Shown here: one piece after another, positions 46,431-56,823 of the stretch | Layout: the number at the start of each line of letters is the position of its first letter | How positions within the stretch are numbered: the stretch's first letter is position 1 | Source: Candidatus Coprenecus merdigallinarum | GTDB taxonomy: Bacteria; Bacteroidota; Bacteroidia; Bacteroidales; UBA932 | Direction of reading: 5' to 3' | Length of the DNA stretch: 64,000 nt | Assembly: GCA_018712545.1 (NCBI GenBank) | Contig: DVGV01000008.1 | Coordinates: forward strand, 16,337-80,336 | Position numbers and translations under genes: made by a program | Notes under the pieces: generated by a model | What the model saw: the letters and a program-made list of their open reading frames with translations, nothing else | Database searches by the model: none | What the model was told of the DNA's origin: nothing

Positions 46431-47318
46431 TTATCCTCTGGGATGGTGGTCGAGGATGGTGCGCTGCCATTTGCCTGAGTCGATGTGGGTGTAGATCTCG
46501 GTGGTGAGAATACTCTCGTGGCCGAGCATCTGCTGGACGGACCGCAGGTCGGCCCCGTTTTCGACGAGATGGGTGGCGAAGGAATGACGGAGGGTGTGGG
46601 GCGAGACCTCCTTTGTGATGCCGGCAGCCTGGCACTGTCTCCTGATGATCAGAAAAACCATCTGGCGGCTCATCTGTCCGCCGCGCCGGTTGAGAAAAAG
46701 GACATCCTCGTCTTTCTTCGAGGCGAAGCTGCGACGGGTCTGCGAGATGTACAGCCGTACGGCGCGTACAGCAGGCTCACCTATCGGAACGAGCCTCTGT
46801 TTGTTACCTTTTCCAATGACCCTGATGAACGAATCTTCGAGGAACAGGTCGGAAATGCGCAGCGAAACCAGCTCGCTGACCCGCAGGCCGCAGGAGTACA
46901 GCACCTCGAGGATGGCCCTGTTGCGGTGGCCCTCGGGAGTTGACAGGTCTACGGAGGAGATAAGGCGGTCCACTTCCCCGACGGAGAGCACGGTGGGGAT
47001 GTGGCGGGATATTTTAGGGGAGTCAATTTTCTCGGCCGGATTGTCCTGGATCCTGCCCTCTATTTCCAAAAATCCGTAGAAACTCTTGAGGGAGCTGACC
47101 AGTCTGGACTGGCTCCGCTTTGATATGCCGTGTTCCACCTCCGAGGCCAGAAAGGAGCTGAGGTCATCCGTGGTCAGTTCTTCAGCTCTCTGCCCGGGGT
47201 AAGCACCCCTGAGCTTGGCTATGTCGCTCATATAGGAGGCCACTGTGTTCGCGGACAGGGACCTCTCGATACGCAGGTATGAGCGGTAGTCGGAGAGTAT
47301 GTCGGGCCAGTCTGTCAT
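46431..47318 (-). CDS. xerD: Site-specific tyrosine recombinase XerD
   Basis: 295 residues from the ATG at 47318, whose first bases overlap the nth TGA as ATGA. SAM-like core-binding domain (1-90), then the catalytic domain with R146, K170, H241-x-x-R244, H267 and Y276, all six residues present. Length and sequence fit chromosomal XerD that resolves dimers at dif, rather than an integron or phage integrase; no mobile-element boundary is seen nearby. XerC is the alternative name and cannot be fully excluded. Confidence 0.9.
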   Translation of the reverse strand: MTDWPDILSDYRSYLRIERSLSANTVASYMSDIAKLRGAYPGQRAEELTTDDLSSFLASEVEHGISKRSQSRLVSSLKSFYGFLEIEGRIQDNPAEKIDSPKISRHIPTVLSVGEVDRLISSVDLSTPEGHRNRAILEVLYSCGLRVSELVSLRISDLFLEDSFIRVIGKGNKQRLVPIGEPAVRAVRLYISQTRRSFASKKDEDVLFLNRRGGQMSRQMVFLIIRRQCQAAGITKEVSPHTLRHSFATHLVENGADLRSVQQMLGHESILTTEIYTHIDSGKWQRTILDHHPRG

Positions 47319-47977
47319 TGTCTTGGCTTTTGGGACAATGCCGGATAGGACGCGCACCACTCAGTGAGGGGGCATTCTCCGCATTTGGGATTGCGTGCGG
47401 TGCAGGTATAGCGGCCGTGGAGGATGAGCCAGTGGTGGGCGATGGCCCGTTGCTCTACGGGTATGTGGCTCTCCAGGTCGGCCTCGACTTTCTCAGGAGT
47501 TTTTCCGCGGGAGAGTCCCAGCCGGTTGGAAACCCTGAGCACGTGGGTGTCGACAGCTATGACAGGTTTGTCGTAGAGGATGGAGGCGACTACGTTGGCT
47601 GTCTTGCGGCCTACTCCGGGCAGGGTCATGAGGCTGTCTATGTCAGAGGGTATCACGGAATGGAAGTCTTCCACCAGCATCCGGGCCATGTCTGTCAGGT
47701 GGCGGGCCTTGCTGTTGGGATAGGAAACGGAGCGGATCAGGGACAGCACGTCGTCGAAGGACGCGGCGGCCAGGTCTTCCGGGGTCGGGAAGCGTTCGAA
47801 GAGGGCCGGAGTTACTGTATTGACCCGCTTGTCGGTGCACTGGGCCGAGAGTATCACGGACACGATCAGCTCATATCCGTTCTTGAAATGCAGCTCTGAC
47901 TGTGCTGCGGGGCGGTTTGAGGCAAACCATCCGAGTATTGCCCCGTATCTTTTTTTCAATGGGAGTACTGAAGGCAT
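47315..47977 (-). CDS. nth: Endonuclease III (DNA glycosylase/AP lyase)
   Basis: 220 residues. Helix-hairpin-helix LPGVGRKTANVV with catalytic K125, catalytic D143 in AVDTHVLRVS, and a 4Fe-4S site C192-x6-C199-x2-C202-x5-C208. It removes oxidised pyrimidines. Translationally coupled to xerD (ATGA) and preceded by the FtsE-like gene with a 9-base gap. Confidence 0.96.
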   Translation of the reverse strand: MPSVLPLKKRYGAILGWFASNRPAAQSELHFKNGYELIVSVILSAQCTDKRVNTVTPALFERFPTPEDLAAASFDDVLSLIRSVSYPNSKARHLTDMARMLVEDFHSVIPSDIDSLMTLPGVGRKTANVVASILYDKPVIAVDTHVLRVSNRLGLSRGKTPEKVEADLESHIPVEQRAIAHHWLILHGRYTCTARNPKCGECPLTEWCASYPALSQKPRQ

Positions 47978-47986
47978 GGCCGTGCG

Positions 47987-48712
47987 TTATATGAATTCTG
48001 AGAGGTCCAGCTCCATGCTGGACTCCTCCGGGACTTCAGTGCAGGTGAGGTTCTCGCAGAGAAATGTGCGGGCAGGATACTGCTCGAATAGGCTGTGGTT
48101 GTGAGTGACCATGATGACTACCGGTCCGTTCTCACGGTTGATTCTGACCAGCAGGTCCATGATTTCGCGGGCAGTCTCTCCGTCCAGATTGCCGGTGGGC
48201 TCGTCGGCCAGGATGATGCCGGGACTGTTGAGCAGGGCCCTGGCGATGGCAGTGCGCTGCTGTTCGCCGCCAGAGAGCTGGTGGGGCATGTTGCCGGCCT
48301 TGTGCTCCATCCCTACGGCGGAGAGCACGCTGCGTATGCGTCTGTCGATGCTGACGCTGTCCTTCCATCCCGTAGCCCGCAGCACGAAGCGCAGGTTCTC
48401 GTAGACGGATCTGTCCATGAGCAGCTGAAAGTCCTGGAATACCACGCCAAGCTGTCGTCTGAGATAGGGTATCTGTCTGTCTTTCAGCTTGCGCAGATTG
48501 AATTCCCCAACTATCGCCGTGCCGTTGGTGACGGGCAGCTCTCCTACGATTGTGCGGATGATGGAAGTCTTGCCGCTGCCGACTTTCCCGATGATATAGA
48601 CAAATTCGCCGCTGTGGATGCTCATGTTGAGGTCGGATATGACGAGGGTGCCGTTGTTGCGGATGTCGGTGTGCTCGAAAAATATGATGGGACGGTCTTT
48701 GTTTTCTTCCAT
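47987..48712 (-). CDS. ftsE: FtsE-like ABC ATPase
   Basis: 241 residues from the ATG at 48712. An ATG at 48724 would lie only one base or so from the predicted transcript start, so the second Met is preferred. Walker [10 protein letters not shown], signature [16 protein letters not shown], Walker [13 protein letters not shown]. It matches FtsE, the cytoplasmic ATPase that works with FtsX to control peptidoglycan hydrolases at division; ftsX is not adjacent. LolD-like ATPases are the alternative. It heads the ftsE-nth-xerD operon. Confidence 0.82.
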   Translation of the reverse strand: MEENKDRPIIFFEHTDIRNNGTLVISDLNMSIHSGEFVYIIGKVGSGKTSIIRTIVGELPVTNGTAIVGEFNLRKLKDRQIPYLRRQLGVVFQDFQLLMDRSVYENLRFVLRATGWKDSVSIDRRIRSVLSAVGMEHKAGNMPHQLSGGEQQRTAIARALLNSPGIILADEPTGNLDGETAREIMDLLVRINRENGPVVIMVTHNHSLFEQYPARTFLCENLTCTEVPEESSMELDLSEFI

Positions 48713-48732
48713 GAAACAGTGCATTTATCTTA

Positions 48733-48740
48733 CAAAGATA
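48733..48740 (-). promoter_or_regulatory. -7 box of the ftsE operon (TATCTTTG)
   Basis: Minus-strand TATCTTTG. It starts 21 bases before the plus-strand box at 48754, the same offset as in the guaA/typA pair. Confidence 0.7.
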
Positions 48741-48753
48741 GGCAAATAATTCT

Positions 48754-48761
48754 TACATTTG
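48754..48761 (+). promoter_or_regulatory. -7 box of the TPR-barrel operon (TACATTTG)
   Basis: TACATTTG followed by CCCC, 16 bases before the ATG at 48778. Its expected -33 region coincides with the ftsE -7 box. Confidence 0.7.
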
Positions 48762-48777
48762 CCCCAAATAGAATAAA

Positions 48778-51700
48778 ATGGTCTGGAAAAGATTTATCAC
48801 CGTATCGGTCATAGCCATATCCTTTAGTCTCAGCGCCGGCGGTCAGCAGTATCCCTGGCAGGACCGGGACCTGAAGCACCGTTTGGACCGCGTCAAGGAA
48901 TTGTTTGACAACGATATGTATTCAGCGGCCAGGGACGAGGCCGCCGACATTCTCAGGGAATGTGAGGTTTCGTCTTCCGTGGAGGCCGGACTCGCCTCGG
49001 TCGGCATAATCTGCGATATCCGTCTGTGCAGTCCCGACATAGATGCCCTTATGGATGAGTATGAGGAGAATTACCGCTATGCTCCGGAATTTATGAAGGT
49101 CCGCCTGATGTATGCCGGATATTATTTTGACAAAAAGGATTACGGACGGGCGCTCGGGATACTTGAGGAGGTCGGATATTCTCTTCTGGACAAGGAGGAT
49201 AAGGCAACATATCTTTTCCAGCGCTCATTCTGTCAGCTCCGGACGGGCAGGGCCGACCTCGCGCGCAACGGCTTCGACCGTCTGCTGGAGGGCCGGCACA
49301 ACCGCTACACCGTGGCGTCCACATACTACAGGGGCTATATCGCCTATACAGAGAATGATTTCAGGAAGGCCGTCCGTCTCCTGTCGTCTATCCGCAATGA
49401 CGGGCACTACAGGGCATATTGCGAGTATTATATCCTGGAATCCAAGCTGATGCTGGAAGATTACGGATATGTTGTGGAAAACGCAGACGCGGTCTCCGCC
49501 ATGGTGACGGGAGATATGAGGGCGAAGGTGGCAAGAATGGTGTCTCAGGCCTACTACAGGCTGGACCGTCCTGAAGATGCCCGCAAATGGTTCGAAAGCT
49601 ATTCCTCCTCTGGAGCAGACATGTCCCGCAAGGACAATTATTATCTCGGTATCATTTCTTATTCGCTGGGTTCCTACCGCGCTGCGGCCGAGGCATTCTC
49701 GAAGGTGATAGACGGCTCGGTGGACTCCCTGGCGCAGAGCGCGTGCCTCAATATGGCCAATTCCTGCCTCGAGCTGAAGAACAAGCACGAGGCCATGCTC
49801 TACTACAAGAAGGCAGCCGATATGGATTTCGACAGCAGCATCATGGAGGAGAGCTTCTTCAATTACGCCAAGCTGGCATTCGATGTGAACTCGGACATAG
49901 TCCCTTTCCAGGATTATCTGGAGGCATATCCCGGGTCCGGACGTTCGGACGAGATCTATTCCTACATAGCCACATCCTATCTGCTGTCCAAGCAGTACAA
50001 GTCAGCCGTCAGCGCCCTGGGAAGGATCCGCCGCCTGACGCCAGGGATGTCTCTGAATCTGCAGAAAGCGGCGTTTCTAAGGGGCAAGGAGCTGTTCGAC
50101 ATGGGGTCGTTCGAGGGGGCTGTCAACGGGTTCCGGACATCCCTGCAGCATTCGTCCTATAACCAGACACTCGCCCTGCTCACCCGTTTCTGGCTCGCGG
50201 AGGCATATTCGCGCTCCGGGCAGACCGATGAGGCGATAAGGCTCAATGACAACCTTTACCGAAGCCAGGCTTTCCGCTCCTTCAAGGAATACCCGCTGAT
50301 GCTGTACGGTCAGGGCTACAATTATTTCGTGAAGGAGGATTATGAGCAGACAGTCCTGTGGATGACCAGGTTCCTGGAATTCCGTACAGTAAAGATGGAC
50401 CTGGTCGTCGATGCCAGGCTGAGACTGGGTGACTCCTATTTCATGCTGCGGGACTATCCCCGTGCCGCCTCCGTCTACGAGGAAGTGGCCAGAACCGGAT
50501 ATCAGGACGCGCAGGCCGTGTACGCTGCATATCAGTGCGCCGTGTCCTATGGACTTATGTCCGACCTGGAGAAGAAAACGGAGATACTGGAGGATGTGAT
50601 GGACCGCAGCAGCAGCGCGCCTGTCTATTCCAGGGCGGTGTATGAGCTAGGGCGTACATATGTGCAGAGAGGCATGGCAGATAAGGCCGGCCGCTGTTTC
50701 ACGTATCTCTACGAGGAGGTCTCGGATCCTGTATACAATGCCAAGGCCATGCTGGAGCTCGGTATGCTTTATTCCAATGCCGGAGAATATGACAGGGCGC
50801 TCGGATGCCTGACCCGCATAGTGGAGGAGATGCCGCTGTCGGAGGATACGGACAACGCGCTTGCTGCGATAGAGAGCATCTACATGACTCTCAACAGGCC
50901 TGACGATTATTTCGCATATCTCGACAAGACCGGTCTGTCGGGAACGAAGACACAGGACGAGAAGGAGCTGATGATATTCAATGCGGCTGAGCAGCAGTAT
51001 CTCTCCGGAGACTACGCCTCTGCGGAAAAATCGCTTCGTTCATTCATATCGAGGTATCCCGAGGGGCAGAAGACTACCCTGGCCTATTTCTACCTCGGTG
51101 AGTCCCTTTCCGCCCTCGGTAACAAGGAAGCGGCCGCGGAGGCCTATGCGGAGGTTATGGACAAGGGTGAGGGAGCGTTCGTGGAACTGTCCACCCTGCA
51201 TTATGCCAGGATATGCTACGAGCTGGAAAGGTATGACAAGGCCGCAGCGGCCTATGCGTCTCTTTATGCGGTGGCCCGTCTTGACAACAACCGTTACGAG
51301 GCTCTGTGCGGCACGATGCGCTCGTATTTCATGGGAGAAAGATACCAGGCGGCCATCGACGCCGCCGCCGGTGTGGAGGCGGCGGCGGGAGTTACGGACG
51401 AGGACCGTCAGGAGTCGGAATATGTCACGGCAAAGTCCCTTCTCGCCCTTGGCCGCAGGGAAGAGGCCCTTCCGCTGCTGCGGCGGCTCTCATCCGACAC
51501 ATTCTCCGACAGAGGCGCCGAAGCGGCTTATCTGCTGATACAGGACACTTATGACTCAGGAAATTTCGAGGAGGTGGAGAATCTCGTCTACGCCTTCTCG
51601 GATTCCCAGACCAATCAGCTTTATTGGCTGGCGAAAAGCTTTATAGTTCTCGGGGATTCCTTCGCGGAGAGGGAGGTCTGGAACCAGGCCAGGGCGACCT

Positions 51701-51804
51701 TCGAGAGTGTCCGGGACGGTTATGAACCCTCCGGCCCCAAGGACGATGTGCTGGAGCAGGTAGCCATGAGACTTGAAAGGCTGGATAAAATGAATGAACA
51801 ATGA
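48778..51804 (+). CDS. Large secreted TPR-repeat protein
   Basis: 1008 residues. Signal peptide (1-23, SFSLSAGGQQ; no lipobox cysteine). Almost the whole protein is tetratricopeptide repeats, for example GIISYSLGSYRAAAEAFSKV, CLNMANSCLELKNKHEAML, YFYLGESLSALGNKEAAAEA and HYARICYELERYDKAAAAYA. It should form a long periplasmic superhelix for protein contacts, reminiscent of BamD- or PorW-type assembly factors, but no such family can be assigned. Its stop overlaps the ATG of the next gene (ATGA), so the two proteins are probably made in fixed ratio. Confidence 0.85.
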   Translation: MVWKRFITVSVIAISFSLSAGGQQYPWQDRDLKHRLDRVKELFDNDMYSAARDEAADILRECEVSSSVEAGLASVGIICDIRLCSPDIDALMDEYEENYRYAPEFMKVRLMYAGYYFDKKDYGRALGILEEVGYSLLDKEDKATYLFQRSFCQLRTGRADLARNGFDRLLEGRHNRYTVASTYYRGYIAYTENDFRKAVRLLSSIRNDGHYRAYCEYYILESKLMLEDYGYVVENADAVSAMVTGDMRAKVARMVSQAYYRLDRPEDARKWFESYSSSGADMSRKDNYYLGIISYSLGSYRAAAEAFSKVIDGSVDSLAQSACLNMANSCLELKNKHEAMLYYKKAADMDFDSSIMEESFFNYAKLAFDVNSDIVPFQDYLEAYPGSGRSDEIYSYIATSYLLSKQYKSAVSALGRIRRLTPGMSLNLQKAAFLRGKELFDMGSFEGAVNGFRTSLQHSSYNQTLALLTRFWLAEAYSRSGQTDEAIRLNDNLYRSQAFRSFKEYPLMLYGQGYNYFVKEDYEQTVLWMTRFLEFRTVKMDLVVDARLRLGDSYFMLRDYPRAASVYEEVARTGYQDAQAVYAAYQCAVSYGLMSDLEKKTEILEDVMDRSSSAPVYSRAVYELGRTYVQRGMADKAGRCFTYLYEEVSDPVYNAKAMLELGMLYSNAGEYDRALGCLTRIVEEMPLSEDTDNALAAIESIYMTLNRPDDYFAYLDKTGLSGTKTQDEKELMIFNAAEQQYLSGDYASAEKSLRSFISRYPEGQKTTLAYFYLGESLSALGNKEAAAEAYAEVMDKGEGAFVELSTLHYARICYELERYDKAAAAYASLYAVARLDNNRYEALCGTMRSYFMGERYQAAIDAAAGVEAAAGVTDEDRQESEYVTAKSLLALGRREEALPLLRRLSSDTFSDRGAEAAYLLIQDTYDSGNFEEVENLVYAFSDSQTNQLYWLAKSFIVLGDSFAEREVWNQARATFESVRDGYEPSGPKDDVLEQVAMRLERLDKMNEQ

Positions 51805-53498
51805 TGAAAATGCACAGGACAACAATTATAGCATCGGTACTGGTTCCGCTGCTGTTCGCGGCGGCACCCCGTGCCCATGCGCAGACAGGTATCAACTCCA
51901 CCGTGGAGGTAGAGCGGGACTATGAGGGCAGTATCGCCCGCGCCGTGAAGTATCCGGTGGATGCTCCGGTGGAGGACTCTCTGCTCAATTTCAAGCTTGA
52001 TTTCGACTATACTACATTCTACAGCCCATACAAGGACCTGTACGAGTTCGCGCCGATGATGACGCTGGGACCTGCCTCTGAGGGACGGACCGTGTACCCC
52101 TGGCTGTATGCCGTACTGGCGGCGGCATGGCCGTTGACCCCTTCGGCAGAACTGGCCGTAACCCCCCGTCTCGGGGACAGGTTCTCTCTCGGATTCTATG
52201 CCGCTCATGATTCATTCTGGGGCAATGTCCCGCAGGTCGGGACGGCCGGTGCAGGCGGGAGGCCCGTCCTTACCGGAGAGACGGTATCCGGAGACCGGAT
52301 GAAGAACAGGGCAGGGGCCGCATTCGGCTATCGTTGGAGGAAAGGTGAGCTGAAGCTCGGTGCGTCCTATTCCGGCTCCATGTATGCTCTGGCGCCAGTG
52401 GAAGACTTCTCTTCCTACAGGGCGCTGAACACCTTCGATCATCTCCGGGCCGGACTTTCTGTTCGCTCGGCCAATCCGGATTCCGATGCATTTTATTATG
52501 ACCTCAATGTAGACTACCGGTATTTCAACGACCGTCAGTACATCGCGGAGCATCTTGCCGATGCGGAAGTCTCCCTTGGTGCCACCGTCAGGAGAGAGCA
52601 CAAGATCTACCTTAGATTCGCCGGCACTTTCTCCGATTACGGCGTCTGGAAGATTTCCCCCATGTACCGTTGGGCGGGAGACCGCTGGCGGATCAAGGCC
52701 GGAGTGACATTCTCGTCCGCATACGGAGGCAGGATAAGTGACGGGAACCAGGGTATAATCAGCAGCAGCAACCGTTTTCTCATACATCCGGATGCGTCAG
52801 TGACCTTCGAGGCGGCGCGCAATGCCCTGTGGCTCTACATGAAGGCGTACGGCGACAACAGACTGTACACTCTCTACGAACTTTTCTCCATCAATCCATG
52901 GATGGACCATTCTGATATTCCGCATCTGTCATCCACGCCGATTGCGGCTGAGCTGGGACTTAGGGGGCAGGTGAGGGACCGTTTCTCCTACAGTGTGGGG
53001 GCAAATTATTCCTATGTCCGCAACATGCTTGCATTCATGTCCATGCAGCAGGGACAGAGCGTGTACCAGAGCCCTGCAGGAGGAGTGTCGCATGTGTTCA
53101 CGGCATCGGGTGCACTCCGGTGGAAGTCGCGGGATTTCCTTGCTTCAGCAGAGTTCAGTTACCGTGCCTTCTCGGATCCTGATGCCGCTCTGATGATGCC
53201 TGCGTTCGACCTCAATGCCGTCCTGGAGTACAATCTCAGGCAACGTCTTTTCATCAGGGCGGACTGTTATTTCCGTACTTCCGCCGTCGGGGAGTACTTT
53301 GGAGCAGGAGCCTCGGTCCCTGTAAGGTACGATGTGCCCGCCTTTGTGGACCTGGGATTGCGGATATCCTATGCGTTCAATATGCATGTGACGGCGTTTG
53401 TTGAAGGTAATAATCTGGCAAACAATAAGATACAATATTTTCTCAATTATCTGGAGCCTGGAATCAATATTGGTGCAGGCATTTGTCTGAGATTTTAA
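51801..53498 (+). CDS. Outer-membrane beta-barrel protein without plug domain
   Basis: 565 residues. Signal peptide (about 1-28, APRAHAQ). After a short linker, alternating amphipathic strands fill the protein (LKLGASYSGSMYAL, FYYDLNVDYRYFNDRQYI, RFSYSVGANYSYVRNML, RLFIRADCYFRTSAV), ending in an aromatic terminal residue (GAGICLRF), a BAM recognition signal. The penultimate FVEGNNLANNKIQYF region resembles the end of TonB-dependent receptors, but there is no plug or TonB box. Overlaps the TPR gene by four bases. Probable outer-membrane half of a two-component assembly or transport unit; function unknown. Confidence 0.78.
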   Translation: MMKMHRTTIIASVLVPLLFAAAPRAHAQTGINSTVEVERDYEGSIARAVKYPVDAPVEDSLLNFKLDFDYTTFYSPYKDLYEFAPMMTLGPASEGRTVYPWLYAVLAAAWPLTPSAELAVTPRLGDRFSLGFYAAHDSFWGNVPQVGTAGAGGRPVLTGETVSGDRMKNRAGAAFGYRWRKGELKLGASYSGSMYALAPVEDFSSYRALNTFDHLRAGLSVRSANPDSDAFYYDLNVDYRYFNDRQYIAEHLADAEVSLGATVRREHKIYLRFAGTFSDYGVWKISPMYRWAGDRWRIKAGVTFSSAYGGRISDGNQGIISSSNRFLIHPDASVTFEAARNALWLYMKAYGDNRLYTLYELFSINPWMDHSDIPHLSSTPIAAELGLRGQVRDRFSYSVGANYSYVRNMLAFMSMQQGQSVYQSPAGGVSHVFTASGALRWKSRDFLASAEFSYRAFSDPDAALMMPAFDLNAVLEYNLRQRLFIRADCYFRTSAVGEYFGAGASVPVRYDVPAFVDLGLRISYAFNMHVTAFVEGNNLANNKIQYFLNYLEPGINIGAGICLRF

Positions 53499-53515
53499 GA
53501 TTTTTTGTATCTTTG
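53482..53515 (+). promoter_or_regulatory. gyrB promoter (-33 TTTG, -7 TATCTTTG)
   Basis: TATCTTTG at 53508-53515 with TTTG at 53482-53485, 22 bases upstream, overlapping the end of the barrel gene. The gyrB ATG is at 53540. Confidence 0.7.
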
Positions 53516-53533
53516 TCCGTTATATAATTTTGA

Positions 53534-55537
<2,004 letters not shown>

Positions 55538-55557
55538 ATCATTTAAAATCACCAGCT

Positions 55558-56817
55558 ATGGATATTTTTGAAAGAATAAGCAAAGACGAGGGAGGTCCCC
55601 TTGGACAGTACCGCGCAAGAGGTCACGGATATTTCACATTCCCCAAGCTCGAGGGCGAGATAGCTCCGAGGATGAGGTTCAACGGACACGAGGTGCTCTG
55701 CTGGAGCCTCAACAACTACCTCGGACTGGCCAACCATCCCGAGATCCGCAAGGTAGACGCCGAGGCCGCAGCCCGCTGGGGGCTTGCCTATCCCATGGGC
55801 TCCCGTATGATGTCCGGACAGACAGCTCTTCATGAGAGACTCGAGAGGGAACTGGCCGAATTTGAGCAGAAGGAGGATGCCTTCCTGTTCAATTTCGGAT
55901 ACCAGGGCATTATCTCCACGATAGACTCTCTGGTGAACCGTCATGACGTAATCGTATACGATTCCGAGGCCCATGCCTGCCTGATCGACGGCTGCAGGCT
56001 GCATATGGGCAAGAGAATGGTATATCCCCACAATGATATTGAGAAATGCGAGAAGACCATCCAGCGCGCCCTCAAGGTGTGCGAGGAGACCGGTGGCGGA
56101 GTCCTGCTGATCACGGAGGGTGTGTACGGCATGACAGGAGCTCTCGGCATCCTGGACAAGATCGTGGCTCTCAAGAAGAAATATCAGTTCCGCATCCTCA
56201 TTGATGATGCTCATGGCTTCGGCGTTATGGGCCCTCACGGCCGCGGAACATCCGAGCATTTCGGAGTTATGGACGGCATCGACCTTTATATCGGAGCCTA
56301 TGCCAAGTCCATGGCCATCATCGGCGGTTTCGTGGCAGGTCCCAAAGCCATCATCAACTACCTGCGCTACAACATGCGCTCGCAGATCTACGCCAAGTCC
56401 CTTCCCATGCCCATCGTGGAAGGCTGTCTCAAGAGACTGGAGATTATCCGCGGTCCCGAGGGAGACGAGCTCCGCAAGAAGCTGTGGACCGTTACCCGTG
56501 CGCTGCAGAACGGTTTCAGGGAGAGAGGCTTCGATATCGGACTTGCAGAGGCCTGCGTAACGCCCGTCTTTATCCACGGCACCGTGCCTCAGGCCACCAA
56601 TATGCTCGTAGACCTCAGGGAGAACTACAATCTGTTCTGCTCCGTAGTCGTCTACCCTGTGGTGCCCAAGGGCGTAATCATGTTCAGGATCATTCCCACC
56701 GCAGCCCATTCGCTGGAGGACGTGGAGTATACCCTCAATGCATTCTCCGAAGCCAAGAAGAAACTCGATGCCGGAGAATACGACGGTGAAGACATTCAGG
56801 ACAGGGCACTTGTCTAA
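55558..56817 (+). CDS. Alpha-oxoamine synthase, probable serine palmitoyltransferase
   Basis: 419 residues, fold type I PLP enzyme. Segments: LCWSLNNYLGLANHPEI, GSRMMSGQTALHERLE, NFGYQGIISTIDSLV, IDDAHGFGVMGPHGRG, and PLP-lysine K250 in YAKSMAIIGGF. The SxxxxGGF context after the lysine fits serine palmitoyltransferases better than KBL or BioF, which have GTLGKA and GASGG. In Bacteroidota this enzyme makes 3-ketosphinganine for sphingolipids. The N-terminal 30 residues and the C-terminal tail (DAGEYDGEDIQDRALV) are longer than in the B. thetaiotaomicron enzyme I recall. Another acyl-CoA and amino acid pair remains possible. Confidence 0.72.
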   Translation: MDIFERISKDEGGPLGQYRARGHGYFTFPKLEGEIAPRMRFNGHEVLCWSLNNYLGLANHPEIRKVDAEAAARWGLAYPMGSRMMSGQTALHERLERELAEFEQKEDAFLFNFGYQGIISTIDSLVNRHDVIVYDSEAHACLIDGCRLHMGKRMVYPHNDIEKCEKTIQRALKVCEETGGGVLLITEGVYGMTGALGILDKIVALKKKYQFRILIDDAHGFGVMGPHGRGTSEHFGVMDGIDLYIGAYAKSMAIIGGFVAGPKAIINYLRYNMRSQIYAKSLPMPIVEGCLKRLEIIRGPEGDELRKKLWTVTRALQNGFRERGFDIGLAEACVTPVFIHGTVPQATNMLVDLRENYNLFCSVVVYPVVPKGVIMFRIIPTAAHSLEDVEYTLNAFSEAKKKLDAGEYDGEDIQDRALV

Positions 56818-56823
56818 GGCGCT

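Noticed and set aside
46431..47318. Tyrosine recombinase as integrase of a mobile element next to tRNA-Arg
   Set aside because: Length, motifs and coupling to nth fit housekeeping XerD; no att repeats of the tRNA 3' end were seen nearby and flanking genes are core functions.
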